Below are positions 1 through 7,766 of a stretch of DNA of 64,000 nucleotides, piece after piece. The notes under the pieces were generated by a model. The model had not been told where the DNA came from. It ran no database searches and saw only the letters and a program-made list of their open reading frames with translations. The first letter of the stretch is position 1, and each line of letters begins with the position of its first letter. Made by a program: the position numbers and the translations under genes. The stretch comes from Maribacter thermophilus (lineage in GTDB: Bacteria; Bacteroidota; Bacteroidia; Flavobacteriales; Flavobacteriaceae): contig NZ_LDAS01000001.1 in assembly GCF_001020565.1 (NCBI RefSeq), forward strand, positions 2,504,520 through 2,568,519, read 5' to 3'.

Positions 1-732
1 GTCTTCGAACACCATCTCTACCATCTCGCTAGATTTCATGATGTTGTTGCCGTAGCTCATGAGCATACCATCCATACCAAAATCGCCCAATTGGTGTTCG
101 TTGGCGATCCACGTAACCTCGGCCATATCGCGTACCCCATGTCTGCGAAGCTCTTTCTCTACATTTAAGATATATTCGAAGGCGGCACCTTGGCAGGTAG
201 ATTTTGCGTGGCCCGTGCCTATTAATATTTTGGCTTTTTTGCCCTGTTTCATTTCTTGGATCAAGGTGTTAAGGGCGTGCCATGCATGCTCGGCATGGGT
301 ATAGGTACAGACCGAATAGGCTTTGTTGGTGCCGGGGTTCAACCCCTCGGTCATATCAAAGGCCAGTTTGGGTCCGGTGGCATTTATAAGGTAGTCGTAG
401 GTCACCTTTTCGGTTTGGCCCTTATGCTCGCCCACCACATACTCCACGTTTACGTAGGGTTTTGGGGTTTCGGCATCGCCCTCGGGGTGAAAGGTAGTCA
501 CCTTGGCCTGTTTATAACCAATGCCCTTCTTTTTATAGAGCGGGGGCAAGGGAAACAAGATCTGTTCAGATTTCATTCTTCCGATCCCCACCCAAATATT
601 AGATGGAATCCATTGGTAGTTGCTATTGGGGGAAACCACCAAGACCTCATGTTTTTTCGGTAATTTTCTTCGTAAATGTGCAGCCGCTACGTGACCAGCG
701 ATCCCTGCACCGAGTATAACTATTTTTGTCAT
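1..732 (-). CDS. Sulfide:quinone oxidoreductase-like FAD flavoprotein (C-terminus beyond left edge)
   Basis: The frame is open from an ATG at 732 to base 1, so 244 N-terminal codons are visible and the C-terminus lies outside the window. Residues 4-15 form the FAD dinucleotide-binding loop (ILGAGIAG). Cys142 and Cys180 (context GHAKSTCQGAAFEY) fall where SQR-type enzymes carry redox cysteines, and an ATGP second-FAD motif is at 118-121. Family knowledge: such enzymes oxidise sulfide or polysulfide at the inner membrane and pass electrons to quinone; some homologues are NADH dehydrogenase-like. The third SQR cysteine cannot be checked here. Dyads at 839 and 929 lie upstream and may control it. 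Confidence 0.8.
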   Translation of the reverse strand, partial: MTKIVILGAGIAGHVAAAHLRRKLPKKHEVLVVSPNSNYQWIPSNIWVGIGRMKSEQILFPLPPLYKKKGIGYKQAKVTTFHPEGDAETPKPYVNVEYVVGEHKGQTEKVTYDYLINATGPKLAFDMTEGLNPGTNKAYSVCTYTHAEHAWHALNTLIQEMKQGKKAKILIGTGHAKSTCQGAAFEYILNVEKELRRHGVRDMAEVTWIANEHQLGDFGMDGMLMSYGNNIMKSSEMVEMVFED

Positions 733-1061
733 TTTGATTGGAGTTTGTTTGTGACAACAGCACCTCTACAACAGTGTTTGCCATTTAGAGACACCTGTTC
801 TAATACTGTAAAATTCATTATTCTAGCCCACCCGTACAGCAACTTTTGTTACATAAGGCAGGGGCTTATACATGGCAACCTACACAAGACCTAAAAACAG
901 GTACTTAACATAAATTCTTTTATCTGTATTACGCTTTTCTGTAAGAAAATAATGGCAGGGATTTTTATCTTGGGGGAGTATTTGGGTAGCCTAAACTATT
1001 GTTTTACAACCGACTAAAGAGATATAGGCATTTATATACCTATAGATAATTATCATTAAAA
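733..1061. other. Intergenic region with two dyads, no gene
   Basis: No convincing coding frame is seen. It separates the divergent flavoprotein gene and the DUF4236 gene. It holds GCAAC-TTTT-GTTAC at 839-852, one base off the dyad found before cydA, and TTAC-N8-GTAA at 929-944, a weak relative of the 7-2-7 dyad described at 8476. No clear TAnnTTTG box was found. Confidence 0.5.
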
Positions 1062-2183
1062 ATGATAGAAATTATGGGATTAAAATTTAGACGAAGACAA
1101 AAAATATTTCCTGGGTTCTATGTGAACTTTAGCGCCAAAGGAATAAGCACAACAATGGGAATTAAAGGGTTTAACGTTAACATAAATAAAGATGGCGCAT
1201 ATTTAAACACAGGAATACCTGGAACAGGAATTTATGACAGAAAAAAAATATCCGATTGGAACTCAAACAAATCAACTCCTGAAAAATCCTTTAATGAATC
1301 CTTCAAAAATGAAAATTATTTTCTACCCGAAAACTTAAGAGGTGAAATTAAAAGCAAAAATGCTTCAGAAGTTACTACGCAAGGTTTAGTAGAGTTAAAA
1401 GAAACATTGGTTGCTGCAAACAAAGAAATGGCTGCAATTAAAAAAGAAATTTCACAACTTGAAAAAAAAGTTCAAAATTCAAATATTTTAAGAATATTCT
1501 CAAAAGTATTTTTAATTGGGTTTTTAATAAAATGGTTCGACAACGACTATTCAGAGAAAAAGGAATACCTAGCTAATTTAAAAAAGCAAGTTGCAGAATG
1601 CCATATCGATATAGAAATTCACATGGATAGAGTTCTCGACGAAAAGTATCTAAAACTAAAACTTGCATTTGATAATTTATTAAAGTCATCAATCATTTGG
1701 GATATGACTAGCGCGGTCCCAAACGAGGACAATAGGTCTTCAGCCAATAGAAGTATAGAACGTAAGCCAACAAAAATTAGCTACCAGAAAATACCTTTTC
1801 TAAATTCTGTTTACGAGGCAATGTGTTTTCAAAATCAAAATGGAAGTAATATTTATATTTATCCCGGTTTTGCCGCACTATTTGACAACAAGGATAATTT
1901 TGGACTCATTGAACTTGATGAATTGGATATAACTTATGGCCCAATGAACTTTCTAGAAACTGAGAAAATACCAAATGACAGTAAAATCGTTGGAGAAACT
2001 TGGGCAAAAGTAAATAAAGACGGAACACCGGATAGAAGGTTTAAAAACAATTACAAAATTCCAATAGCACGCTATGGAGAATTGACCTTCAAAAGCAACT
2101 CTGGAGTTTTTGAAGTTTTTTTATCCAGTAATGAAAAGTACTCTGAGGAATTTGCAGAAAGATACAATCAATATGTCGAATAA
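1062..2183 (+). CDS. DUF4236 domain protein with coiled coil
   Basis: A 373-aa protein; translation may instead begin at the ATG at 1074, which gives the MGLKFRRR start usual for this family. Residues 5-60 match the DUF4236 pattern (basic start, FSAKGIST, then TGIPGTGIY). Residues about 100-200 are predicted coiled coil broken by a hydrophobic stretch near 147-160 (SKVFLIGFLIKWF). The C-terminal 170 residues are not recognised. DUF4236 has no established biochemical role; it is often found in accessory DNA of bacteria. The gene is clearly more AT-rich than the flavoprotein gene to its left, which suggests acquisition. Function unknown. Confidence 0.75.
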   Translation: MIEIMGLKFRRRQKIFPGFYVNFSAKGISTTMGIKGFNVNINKDGAYLNTGIPGTGIYDRKKISDWNSNKSTPEKSFNESFKNENYFLPENLRGEIKSKNASEVTTQGLVELKETLVAANKEMAAIKKEISQLEKKVQNSNILRIFSKVFLIGFLIKWFDNDYSEKKEYLANLKKQVAECHIDIEIHMDRVLDEKYLKLKLAFDNLLKSSIIWDMTSAVPNEDNRSSANRSIERKPTKISYQKIPFLNSVYEAMCFQNQNGSNIYIYPGFAALFDNKDNFGLIELDELDITYGPMNFLETEKIPNDSKIVGETWAKVNKDGTPDRRFKNNYKIPIARYGELTFKSNSGVFEVFLSSNEKYSEEFAERYNQYVE

Positions 2184-2197
2184 AATATCTCCCCTCT

Positions 2198-2220
2198 AGG
2201 CGAGCGTCACGCTCGTGCCT
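2198..2220. repeat. REP-like palindrome
   Basis: CGAGCGT (2201-2207) and ACGCTCG (2209-2215) are perfect inverted arms around one base, extended by AGGC/GCCT with one bulge. It is GC-rich inside AT-rich surroundings and sits 15 bases after the DUF4236 stop without a T-run, so it resembles a small repetitive extragenic palindrome more than a terminator. No second copy was found in the window. Confidence 0.45.
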
Positions 2221-2257
2221 TAAACTAGGTTCCGTTTACGTCTTTCCATAAGAAAAT

Positions 2258-2818
2258 ATGGATGAGAACTTTTATATTGTAAGTGGCTTTTTGCAGCTAA
2301 AGCTTTTTAAACCTAAATATAAAGAAGCGAAAGAGTTTATAGAGTCATGGGATTGTTGTCATATATATTTAAAACACCTGCATCTTATTGATCATATTAT
2401 GAGTAAAAAAAGACGAAGAGAGCTTCTCAAAAAAGGATTTAGAATTCAAAACGAGGTAACAAATAGAACCTTACCCCAGACTATAAATCATATTATTCTA
2501 CTAGGTTCTTCTTTTATTATGGTTCTTGCAACCTTATCCGACCCACAACCCTACAATATTTGCCTATACCGCACCCTCCTTTGTATTTTATTATTATCTA
2601 TTTTAAGTGGAGTAATTTGCATTTCCTTATTGACAATTGACTATTACATTCTTGGAAAGAAAATTCAAAACAAAGCAAAAGGCAAGAAAAAATTAGACAA
2701 AGGACAGGATGAATTCCATACCGGCAAAATTTATTATGTACTTATCTTATCGACTTTTATAACTTGCTTATTATCCTTTTTTGTGTCAGTAATTTTACTT
2801 GTGATTTACGCCTGGTAA
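2258..2818 (+). CDS. Hypothetical membrane protein, three or four TM segments
   Basis: A 186-aa protein not recognised as a known family. Hydrophobic segments lie at about residues 77-95 (HIILLGSSFIMVLATL), 102-130 (a long stretch that could be one or two helices) and 157-184 (YVLILSTFITCLLSFFVSV). A basic loop (KKIQNKAKGKKKLDKG) lies between the last two and should face the cytoplasm. The N-terminal 70 residues are soluble and charged. It lies on the same strand as the DUF4236 gene, 74 bases downstream, and shares its AT-rich composition, so both may belong to one accessory module. No catalytic motif is visible. Confidence 0.6.
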   Translation: MDENFYIVSGFLQLKLFKPKYKEAKEFIESWDCCHIYLKHLHLIDHIMSKKRRRELLKKGFRIQNEVTNRTLPQTINHIILLGSSFIMVLATLSDPQPYNICLYRTLLCILLLSILSGVICISLLTIDYYILGKKIQNKAKGKKKLDKGQDEFHTGKIYYVLILSTFITCLLSFFVSVILLVIYAW

Positions 2819-2841
2819 TTCTAAAACTAAAACATATTATG

Positions 2842-2855
2842 GTAACAAAGGTTAC
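2842..2855. promoter_or_regulatory. GTAAC-N4-GTTAC dyad, CRP/FNR-style
   Basis: GTAACAAAGGTTAC is a perfect inverted repeat identical at 12 of 14 positions to the dyad before cydA (7448-7461). It lies 24 bases after the membrane protein stop and about 190 bases before the 5'-nucleotidase start. No good TAnnTTTG box was found at the expected distance. Confidence 0.4.
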
Positions 2856-3043
2856 AATTCATTGAGATGGATTTTTAAAACTGAAATCGGCGCATTAAGT
2901 AATCTTTAGAGTCGATCAAAAAGCCCTAAAACATGTTCCATAATAGATTATATAAGATTGGTTGTGTATAAGTTTTAAACAAACAACGGCATGTTTCTAC
3001 TGTTAATAACATTAATGCTTTTAAATAATTTAAACCAAACGAA

Positions 3044-3979
3044 ATGCCTGTAGATTTTTCAAATATATTGGTGATAGGAGTTTCCTCAAGAGCACTTTTT
3101 GACTTAGAAGACGAAAATGCTGTATTCGAAAAAGAAGGAATCAAAGGATATAGAAAATACCAACAAGAAAGAGAGAACGAACCTCTCAAGCCTGGAACTG
3201 CTTTCGTATTAGTAAAAAGTTTACTTGAATTAAACAATCAAGCGGACAAAAGAATTGTAGAAGTTGTCGTAATGTCTAGAAATAGCCCCGAAACCGGAGT
3301 TAGAATGTTGAACTCGATTAATAAACATAGTTTAGACATTACTAGAGTTGCTTTATCTGGAGGTGAACCTCTTGCCCCATATATTGAAGCTTATGACATA
3401 GATTTGTTTCTTTCAAAAGACGATACAGATGTACAAACAGTTATCGATTCAAGAGCGTCAGCTGCAGCTACAATTTATGATCCTCCAACTGAATTTGACC
3501 CAAATGATAACAGAGTAAAAATAGCTTTTGATGCAGATGCCGTTTTATTTTCCGAAGATTCTGAATATAGATACAAGACAGAAGGTATGGAAGCCTTTCA
3601 TAAATACGAATCTGAACACGAAGACGAACCATTAAAAGAGGGTCCGTTCGCTAAATTGTTAATAAAACTTTCAAAAATCCAAGAGCATTTACCAACAACA
3701 ATTGAACTTACACCTTTGAGATTATCTATTGTGACTGCTAGAAATGCACCGTCCCATATGAGAGTTATAAAAACTTTGAGAAAATGGGGAGTTTATGTTG
3801 ATGAAGCTCATTTTTTAGGGGGGCTTTCTAAAGACAAAATTCTAAAAGCATTTGGCGCACATATCTTCTTTGATGATCAAGAAACACATTTGGATGCAAC
3901 CAGAAAAGTTGTTCCGTCCGGAAAAGTTCCATACAGTACAGATTCAAAAATGAATACATTAGAAGATAAAAAGAAATAA
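3044..3979 (+). CDS. Cytosolic 5'-nucleotidase I-like (NT5C1 family, HAD fold)
   Basis: A 311-aa protein strongly resembling animal cytosolic 5'-nucleotidase IA/IB along its length. The HAD catalytic loop is AFDADAVLF, with Asp163 as nucleophile and Asp165 as general acid. Further hallmarks are EDEPLKEGP, the VTARNAP motif near 233 and HIFFDDQ near 275, which carries the Mg-binding aspartates. Family knowledge: these enzymes dephosphorylate AMP/dAMP and pyrimidine monophosphates in the cytoplasm. The N-terminal half repeats the layout of the C-terminal half (SSRALFDLEDEN against FDADAVLFSEDSE; ENEPLKPG against EDEPLKEG) but lacks the DxD pair, so it is probably non-catalytic. AT-rich composition and neighbours suggest an accessory gene. 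Confidence 0.88.
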   Translation: MPVDFSNILVIGVSSRALFDLEDENAVFEKEGIKGYRKYQQERENEPLKPGTAFVLVKSLLELNNQADKRIVEVVVMSRNSPETGVRMLNSINKHSLDITRVALSGGEPLAPYIEAYDIDLFLSKDDTDVQTVIDSRASAAATIYDPPTEFDPNDNRVKIAFDADAVLFSEDSEYRYKTEGMEAFHKYESEHEDEPLKEGPFAKLLIKLSKIQEHLPTTIELTPLRLSIVTARNAPSHMRVIKTLRKWGVYVDEAHFLGGLSKDKILKAFGAHIFFDDQETHLDATRKVVPSGKVPYSTDSKMNTLEDKKK

Positions 3980-4033
3980 CTGGCTATCCCACTCTCACAA
4001 GCCTTTCATTCTTCCCTTAAAAAACACCCCTGA

Positions 4034-4093
4034 AAAGCACCTCTTGAGGTGCTTTGCCAGCGCGCCATCTCACCCATAGCTTACGCTATGGCG
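4034..4093. repeat. Tandem stem-loops in intergenic region
   Basis: AAAGCACCTC (4034-4043) and GAGGTGCTTT (4046-4055) form a 10-bp stem with a TT loop. CCATAGC (4074-4080) and GCTATGG (4085-4091) form a second 7-bp stem, and CGCCAT/ATGGCG could compete with it. Neither is followed by a clear T-run on the plus strand. The pair may be a small mobile palindromic element or weak terminators for the 5'-nucleotidase gene. Confidence 0.4.
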
Positions 4094-4220
4094 TCCTCAG
4101 GGGGACAGTTAATTCCCCCTTTCTTTCCCATAAAACACCTTGTACTTTCATTTCTCTTATAACCAAAAAATTAACCCATAAAACATGATTTATTTCATAA
4201 AAATGCTTCCCCCTAAGAAA

Positions 4221-4228
4221 TACTTTTG
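4221..4228 (+). promoter_or_regulatory. -7 box (TACTTTTG) for OmpW-like gene
   Basis: TACTTTTG matches the Bacteroidetes TAnnTTTG -7 consensus and lies about 25 bases before the start codon. A matching -33 TTTG was not evident. Confidence 0.45.
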
Positions 4229-4247
4229 AGCATTATTATACTTAAAC

Positions 4248-4910
4248 ATGATTACAATGAAAAAAATAGTAGCGGGCTTTCTTGTGGCCCTAGCCGTTCC
4301 TTTTTGCATGAATGCGCAAGACGACCAAAAAATGGACTATGACAGCTATAGCAAGTGGCAGGTTAGATTAAGAGGGGTTGTGGTGGCACCTGACGAGAGT
4401 GCAACGATCGAAGCAATTGGTGGAGACGTGGATATTTCTACCTCTGTAATCCCTGAGCTGGATATCACCTATTTCTTTACCAAAAACATTGCCGCAGAGT
4501 TAATTTTAGGTACTACCAAACACGATGTAGAGGCGACCGATACCGCGGCCGGTGATATAGACCTGGGTTCTGTATGGCTATTGCCTCCTACCCTAACCTT
4601 ACAATACCATTTTACCGGTGGCGACTTTAAGCCTTATGTAGGTGCCGGTGTCAACTACACTATTTTTTACAGTGCCAAAGAAGGCCCCGTTGCCGATGAC
4701 GTGGATTACGATAACAGCGTAGGTTTTGCGTTACAGGCCGGATTGGATTACAACCTAAACGACAAATGGTTCTTGAACGTAGACCTTAAGAAAATTTTCT
4801 TGAGTACCGATGCTACCGTAGATGCTACCTCTGCCTTGGGTGCAACCGTGGGTGCCGATGTAGATATAAATCCTTTACTGATCGGATTCGGTGTAGGATA
4901 TAGATTTTAA
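4248..4910 (+). CDS. OmpW family outer-membrane beta-barrel protein
   Basis: A 220-aa protein. The second ATG at 4257 (MKKIVAGFLVALAVP) starts a normal signal peptide with a probable cut after NAQ, so 4257 is the likelier start. The mature part has alternating barrel strands, the FKPYVGAGVNYT segment and a terminal aromatic (GFGVGYRF), all typical of OmpW. Family knowledge: an eight-stranded barrel with a hydrophobic channel implicated in uptake of small hydrophobic molecules and in stress responses. The gene stands alone, ends in a strong terminator and has its own -7 box. Confidence 0.85.
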   Translation: MITMKKIVAGFLVALAVPFCMNAQDDQKMDYDSYSKWQVRLRGVVVAPDESATIEAIGGDVDISTSVIPELDITYFFTKNIAAELILGTTKHDVEATDTAAGDIDLGSVWLLPPTLTLQYHFTGGDFKPYVGAGVNYTIFYSAKEGPVADDVDYDNSVGFALQAGLDYNLNDKWFLNVDLKKIFLSTDATVDATSALGATVGADVDINPLLIGFGVGYRF

Positions 4911-4932
4911 AAGGCGATATCAACTCTAGCCA

Positions 4933-4974
4933 AAGCCCCTATAGCAGTACTGCTATGGGGGCTTTTAATTTTTT
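4933..4974. terminator. Bidirectional Rho-independent terminator
   Basis: AAGCCCCTATAGCAG and CTGCTATGGGGGCTT form a long GC-rich stem with a two-base loop, followed by TTTTAATTTTTT on the plus strand and preceded by an A-rich stretch for the minus strand. It separates the convergent OmpW-like and cydB genes. Confidence 0.85.
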
Positions 4975-6049
4975 AATGTTCACCGTAGCCAACATCGTCC
5001 ATTTTTCCTTTGAATATTCTGTACTGTACCACCATATACACGGCGACCAAGAACAGGGCGATAAAAAACCAGTTCATCCCCACCGAAAGGCCATACTCGT
5101 GCGCAGCTACATTATAGATCGTTAAAGACGGATTTACATTGTTCGTAGAAGGCAATACGTTCGGAAATATAGATGCCGCCGTTGAGGCAAAGCCTCCTGC
5201 CAAAAAGAGGGAAGAAAACAAAAATCCGTATCCGTCCTTTTTCCATCTTTTTACATTGAACAATCCAAACAGCCCTGTAAAGGTTATTACCGGAAATATC
5301 CATAACCAAGGTGTTTCTATAAAATTATGAAACGGTTTGGGCTCAATAACATGCCACACCAAAAGTGATATTATCACAAGGGCCAACAGCGCAAAGTTCA
5401 ATTTAAAAATAACGTCTTTCAGCTTTTGGTTTAGACCGGAATTTGTTTTGTAGATAATCCAGTTGGCTCCATGAATAATCAATGCCAATACGCTTATTAT
5501 CCCCAATAACAACGTAAACCAATCTATAATACCCAAGTGCTCTGCCGTGGGACTAAAAGTAGGGTTCCATAAGGGCAAGAAGAAATAGTGGGCCTCGTGT
5601 GCCGACACTCCATTTTCTACCATTCCTAAATTTACACCGCGTACTACGTTACCCAGGGCCACACCAAAGAACAGTGCCAAAAGTAGGCTGGCGATGCCAA
5701 AGGCCTTGTCCCATATAGATTGCCACATGGCATTGTGGTACTGACCCCTTAGCTCTAGGCCAATGGCCCTGAATATCAAAAGCCACAATATCATGATCAA
5801 CGGCAGGTAAAAACCGCTAAAAGAGGAGGCATACAAGGTGGGGAAAGCAAAAAACAACACTCCCCCTGCGGCAATTAGCCACACCTCATTGGCGTCCCAA
5901 AAAGGACCAATGGCATTGGTAATCGCTTTTTTGTCCTTCTCAGACTTCGCAAAAAACAAATGTATAATACCTGCACCAAAGTCATAGCCATCTAAAATAA
6001 CATACATGGCCAACATTCCCATTAATACTACGTACCAGAACAACTCCAT
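4973..6049 (-). CDS. cydB: Cytochrome bd ubiquinol oxidase subunit II
   Basis: A 358-aa polytopic inner-membrane protein. The opening (YVILDGYDFGAGI) and the GPFWDANEVWLIAAGG motif near residues 47-62 are diagnostic of CydB. It partners CydA to form the high-affinity quinol oxidase that reduces O2 to water and supports respiration in low oxygen and protection against NO and sulfide. The start lies three bases after the cydA stop, so the two are cotranscribed and probably translationally coupled. The downstream end abuts the shared terminator. Confidence 0.95.
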   Translation of the reverse strand: MELFWYVVLMGMLAMYVILDGYDFGAGIIHLFFAKSEKDKKAITNAIGPFWDANEVWLIAAGGVLFFAFPTLYASSFSGFYLPLIMILWLLIFRAIGLELRGQYHNAMWQSIWDKAFGIASLLLALFFGVALGNVVRGVNLGMVENGVSAHEAHYFFLPLWNPTFSPTAEHLGIIDWFTLLLGIISVLALIIHGANWIIYKTNSGLNQKLKDVIFKLNFALLALVIISLLVWHVIEPKPFHNFIETPWLWIFPVITFTGLFGLFNVKRWKKDGYGFLFSSLFLAGGFASTAASIFPNVLPSTNNVNPSLTIYNVAAHEYGLSVGMNWFFIALFLVAVYMVVQYRIFKGKMDDVGYGEH

Positions 6050-6052
6050 AAT

Positions 6053-7384
6053 TTATAGTTTTACTATTTCAGGTCCTTTTTTGATAATTTTTCCTACCAA
6101 TATTAAAAACAGCATCCCCAGCAAAAGATACAGCCCCACAAAACCTAACAGGGTAAACAGGGTATTACCGGAAGAAACGGTCGGGGATGCCCCTTCCGAT
6201 GTTCTCAATAGGTTATAGACCAACCAAGGTTGGCGCCCCAGCTCTGCCGTGTACCAGCCCGTGGTATTGGCGATATACGGAAAGGGCAACATAAACATAA
6301 TGGCCCACAGCACCCATTTGGTCTTATATAATTTTTTACGCCATAACAGAACGCCCGCCAATATCATTAGGGCTATAAAAATAGTACCGAGCCCTACCAT
6401 AATATGATACCCATAATATAGGCCGGGTATATTGGTAGGGTAATTCTCTTCATCGAACTCGTTAAGGCCTTTTATCTGTGCATCCCATTTTTGATAGGTT
6501 AAAAAGCTAAGAATATTGGGCACCGCTATTTTGTTGTCCAGTTTTTTATTTTCCATATCGGGCTGACCGATCAATACAATTTCAGATCCACCGTCCTCTG
6601 TTTCAAAAATACCTTCCATGGCCGCAAATGTGACCGGTTGGTGTTTTACAACGTTCTTGGCGGTCCAGTCCCCTGTTGGGAAAGCGACCAGAACCGACGA
6701 TACCAACCCAAAAACAACACCCGTTTTTACAAAGAGCTTTCCGTATTCGCTATGCTTATTGTTCAAAAGATAAAAAGCCCCGATACCGGCAACCACAAAC
6801 GAGGAGGTGACTACAGAGGCCAATTGGTTGTGCAGGTATGAAGGCCATAACCATGGGTTACCAAAAAGGGCCGAAAAATTATTGAGTACGAACTTTCCGT
6901 TTTCCAGTATTTCATAACCAACGGGGTTTTGCATCCACGAGTGTGTAGCAATGATCAAGAAACCACTGGCCCACGAACCTAAAAAGACCAAAAAGCCTGT
7001 TAGAAAATGGAGTTTTTGACCCATCAATTTTTCACCAAAAAGAAAGAGTCCTAAAAACGAGGACTCTAAAAAGAACGAAAACATACCTTCCATGGCGAGG
7101 GTCTGACCAATGATACCCCCTGTTAATTCTGAAAATTTGGCCCAGTTGGTCCCAAACTGAAATTCCATGGGAATACCCGTTACCACGCCCATAGCAAAGT
7201 TTAAGGCAAATATCTTCATCCAAAACTTTGCCGCATTATTGTAACTTTCTACCTGGGTTCGAAGAAACTTCCATTTAAAATAGACGATCATTAACGAAAG
7301 CCCCATCGTCAACTGGGGAAACAAATAATGGAACGTTATGGTGAACGCAAACTGCATTCGGTCGTAGAAAAGCATGTCTTCCAT
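6053..7384 (-). CDS. cydA: Cytochrome bd ubiquinol oxidase subunit I
   Basis: A 443-aa polytopic protein. His19 (ITFHYLFPQLT) is the heme b595/d-side ligand position, and MEFQFGTNW, EGMFSFFLES and GRQPW (383-387) are conserved CydA signatures. The periplasmic Q-loop is the short type: the protein is about 80 residues shorter than E. coli CydA. It catalyses quinol oxidation and O2 reduction with CydB. The start follows a candidate activator dyad (7448-7461) and a TACTTTTG -7 box (7419-7426), so expression is probably controlled by oxygen or redox state. Its role is complementary to the flavoprotein at the left edge, which also feeds quinone, although the two are not adjacent. Confidence 0.95.
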   Translation of the reverse strand: MEDMLFYDRMQFAFTITFHYLFPQLTMGLSLMIVYFKWKFLRTQVESYNNAAKFWMKIFALNFAMGVVTGIPMEFQFGTNWAKFSELTGGIIGQTLAMEGMFSFFLESSFLGLFLFGEKLMGQKLHFLTGFLVFLGSWASGFLIIATHSWMQNPVGYEILENGKFVLNNFSALFGNPWLWPSYLHNQLASVVTSSFVVAGIGAFYLLNNKHSEYGKLFVKTGVVFGLVSSVLVAFPTGDWTAKNVVKHQPVTFAAMEGIFETEDGGSEIVLIGQPDMENKKLDNKIAVPNILSFLTYQKWDAQIKGLNEFDEENYPTNIPGLYYGYHIMVGLGTIFIALMILAGVLLWRKKLYKTKWVLWAIMFMLPFPYIANTTGWYTAELGRQPWLVYNLLRTSEGASPTVSSGNTLFTLLGFVGLYLLLGMLFLILVGKIIKKGPEIVKL

Positions 7385-7418
7385 AATCTAAATTCTTTTC
7401 AATGTTCAATTATGTCTA

Positions 7419-7426
7419 CAAAAGTA
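7419..7426 (-). promoter_or_regulatory. -7 box (TACTTTTG) of cydAB
   Basis: On the minus strand TACTTTTG matches TAnnTTTG. There is no TTTG at the usual -33 spacing; that position is instead occupied by the dyad at 7448-7461, as expected for an activator-dependent promoter. Confidence 0.5.
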
Positions 7427-7447
7427 GGCATCAGATACTTCTTAAAA

Positions 7448-7461
7448 GTAACCCAGGTTAC
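7448..7461. promoter_or_regulatory. Candidate FNR/CRP-family operator of cydAB
   Basis: GTAACCCAGGTTAC is a perfect inverted repeat (GTAAC-N4-GTTAC). Its centre is about 70 bases before the cydA start and about 40 bases upstream of the transcription start implied by the TACTTTTG box, the classic class II position for a CRP/FNR-type activator. Confidence 0.55.
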
Positions 7462-7766
7462 ATACCGAGGAAATATTTCAAAAAAAACAAGGTATGTGAT
7501 AAAGGTCATGTTTTTCAATTATTTACCCCCTTTACCACACCTTATAAAGGTATTGAACTTTACAATAAACCCATATGCACTATCCTCTCTTTTCGTATGG
7601 GACAACGACAAAGATGTTATTTTTTGAAATTGGTATTTACAATGAAAAGAGGTACGAACACACCCAAAGTTGTAGGCCCTACAAATAGCGCCATCGATGA
7701 GAAATGAAAGGCGTTGGCCTGCAGATTACCTACGGTAATCTACCGCCAGTATCCATAAAGCACATA

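Larger units (their letters stand above)
7385..7766. other. Intergenic region holding the cydAB control region
   Basis: No convincing gene is seen. It contains the cydA -7 box, the GTAAC-N4-GTTAC dyad, a partial palindrome ACCTT-ATA-AAGGT at 7539-7551 and an 8-bp stem AGATTACC/GGTAATCT at 7723-7741 with a TAC loop, the last close to the methyltransferase stop. Confidence 0.6.

Noticed and set aside
929-944. TTAC-N8-GTAA as another regulon site
   Set aside because: Matches 10 of 12 fixed positions; one or two such TTAC-N8-GTAA hits are expected by chance in a window of this size, so it is only noted.
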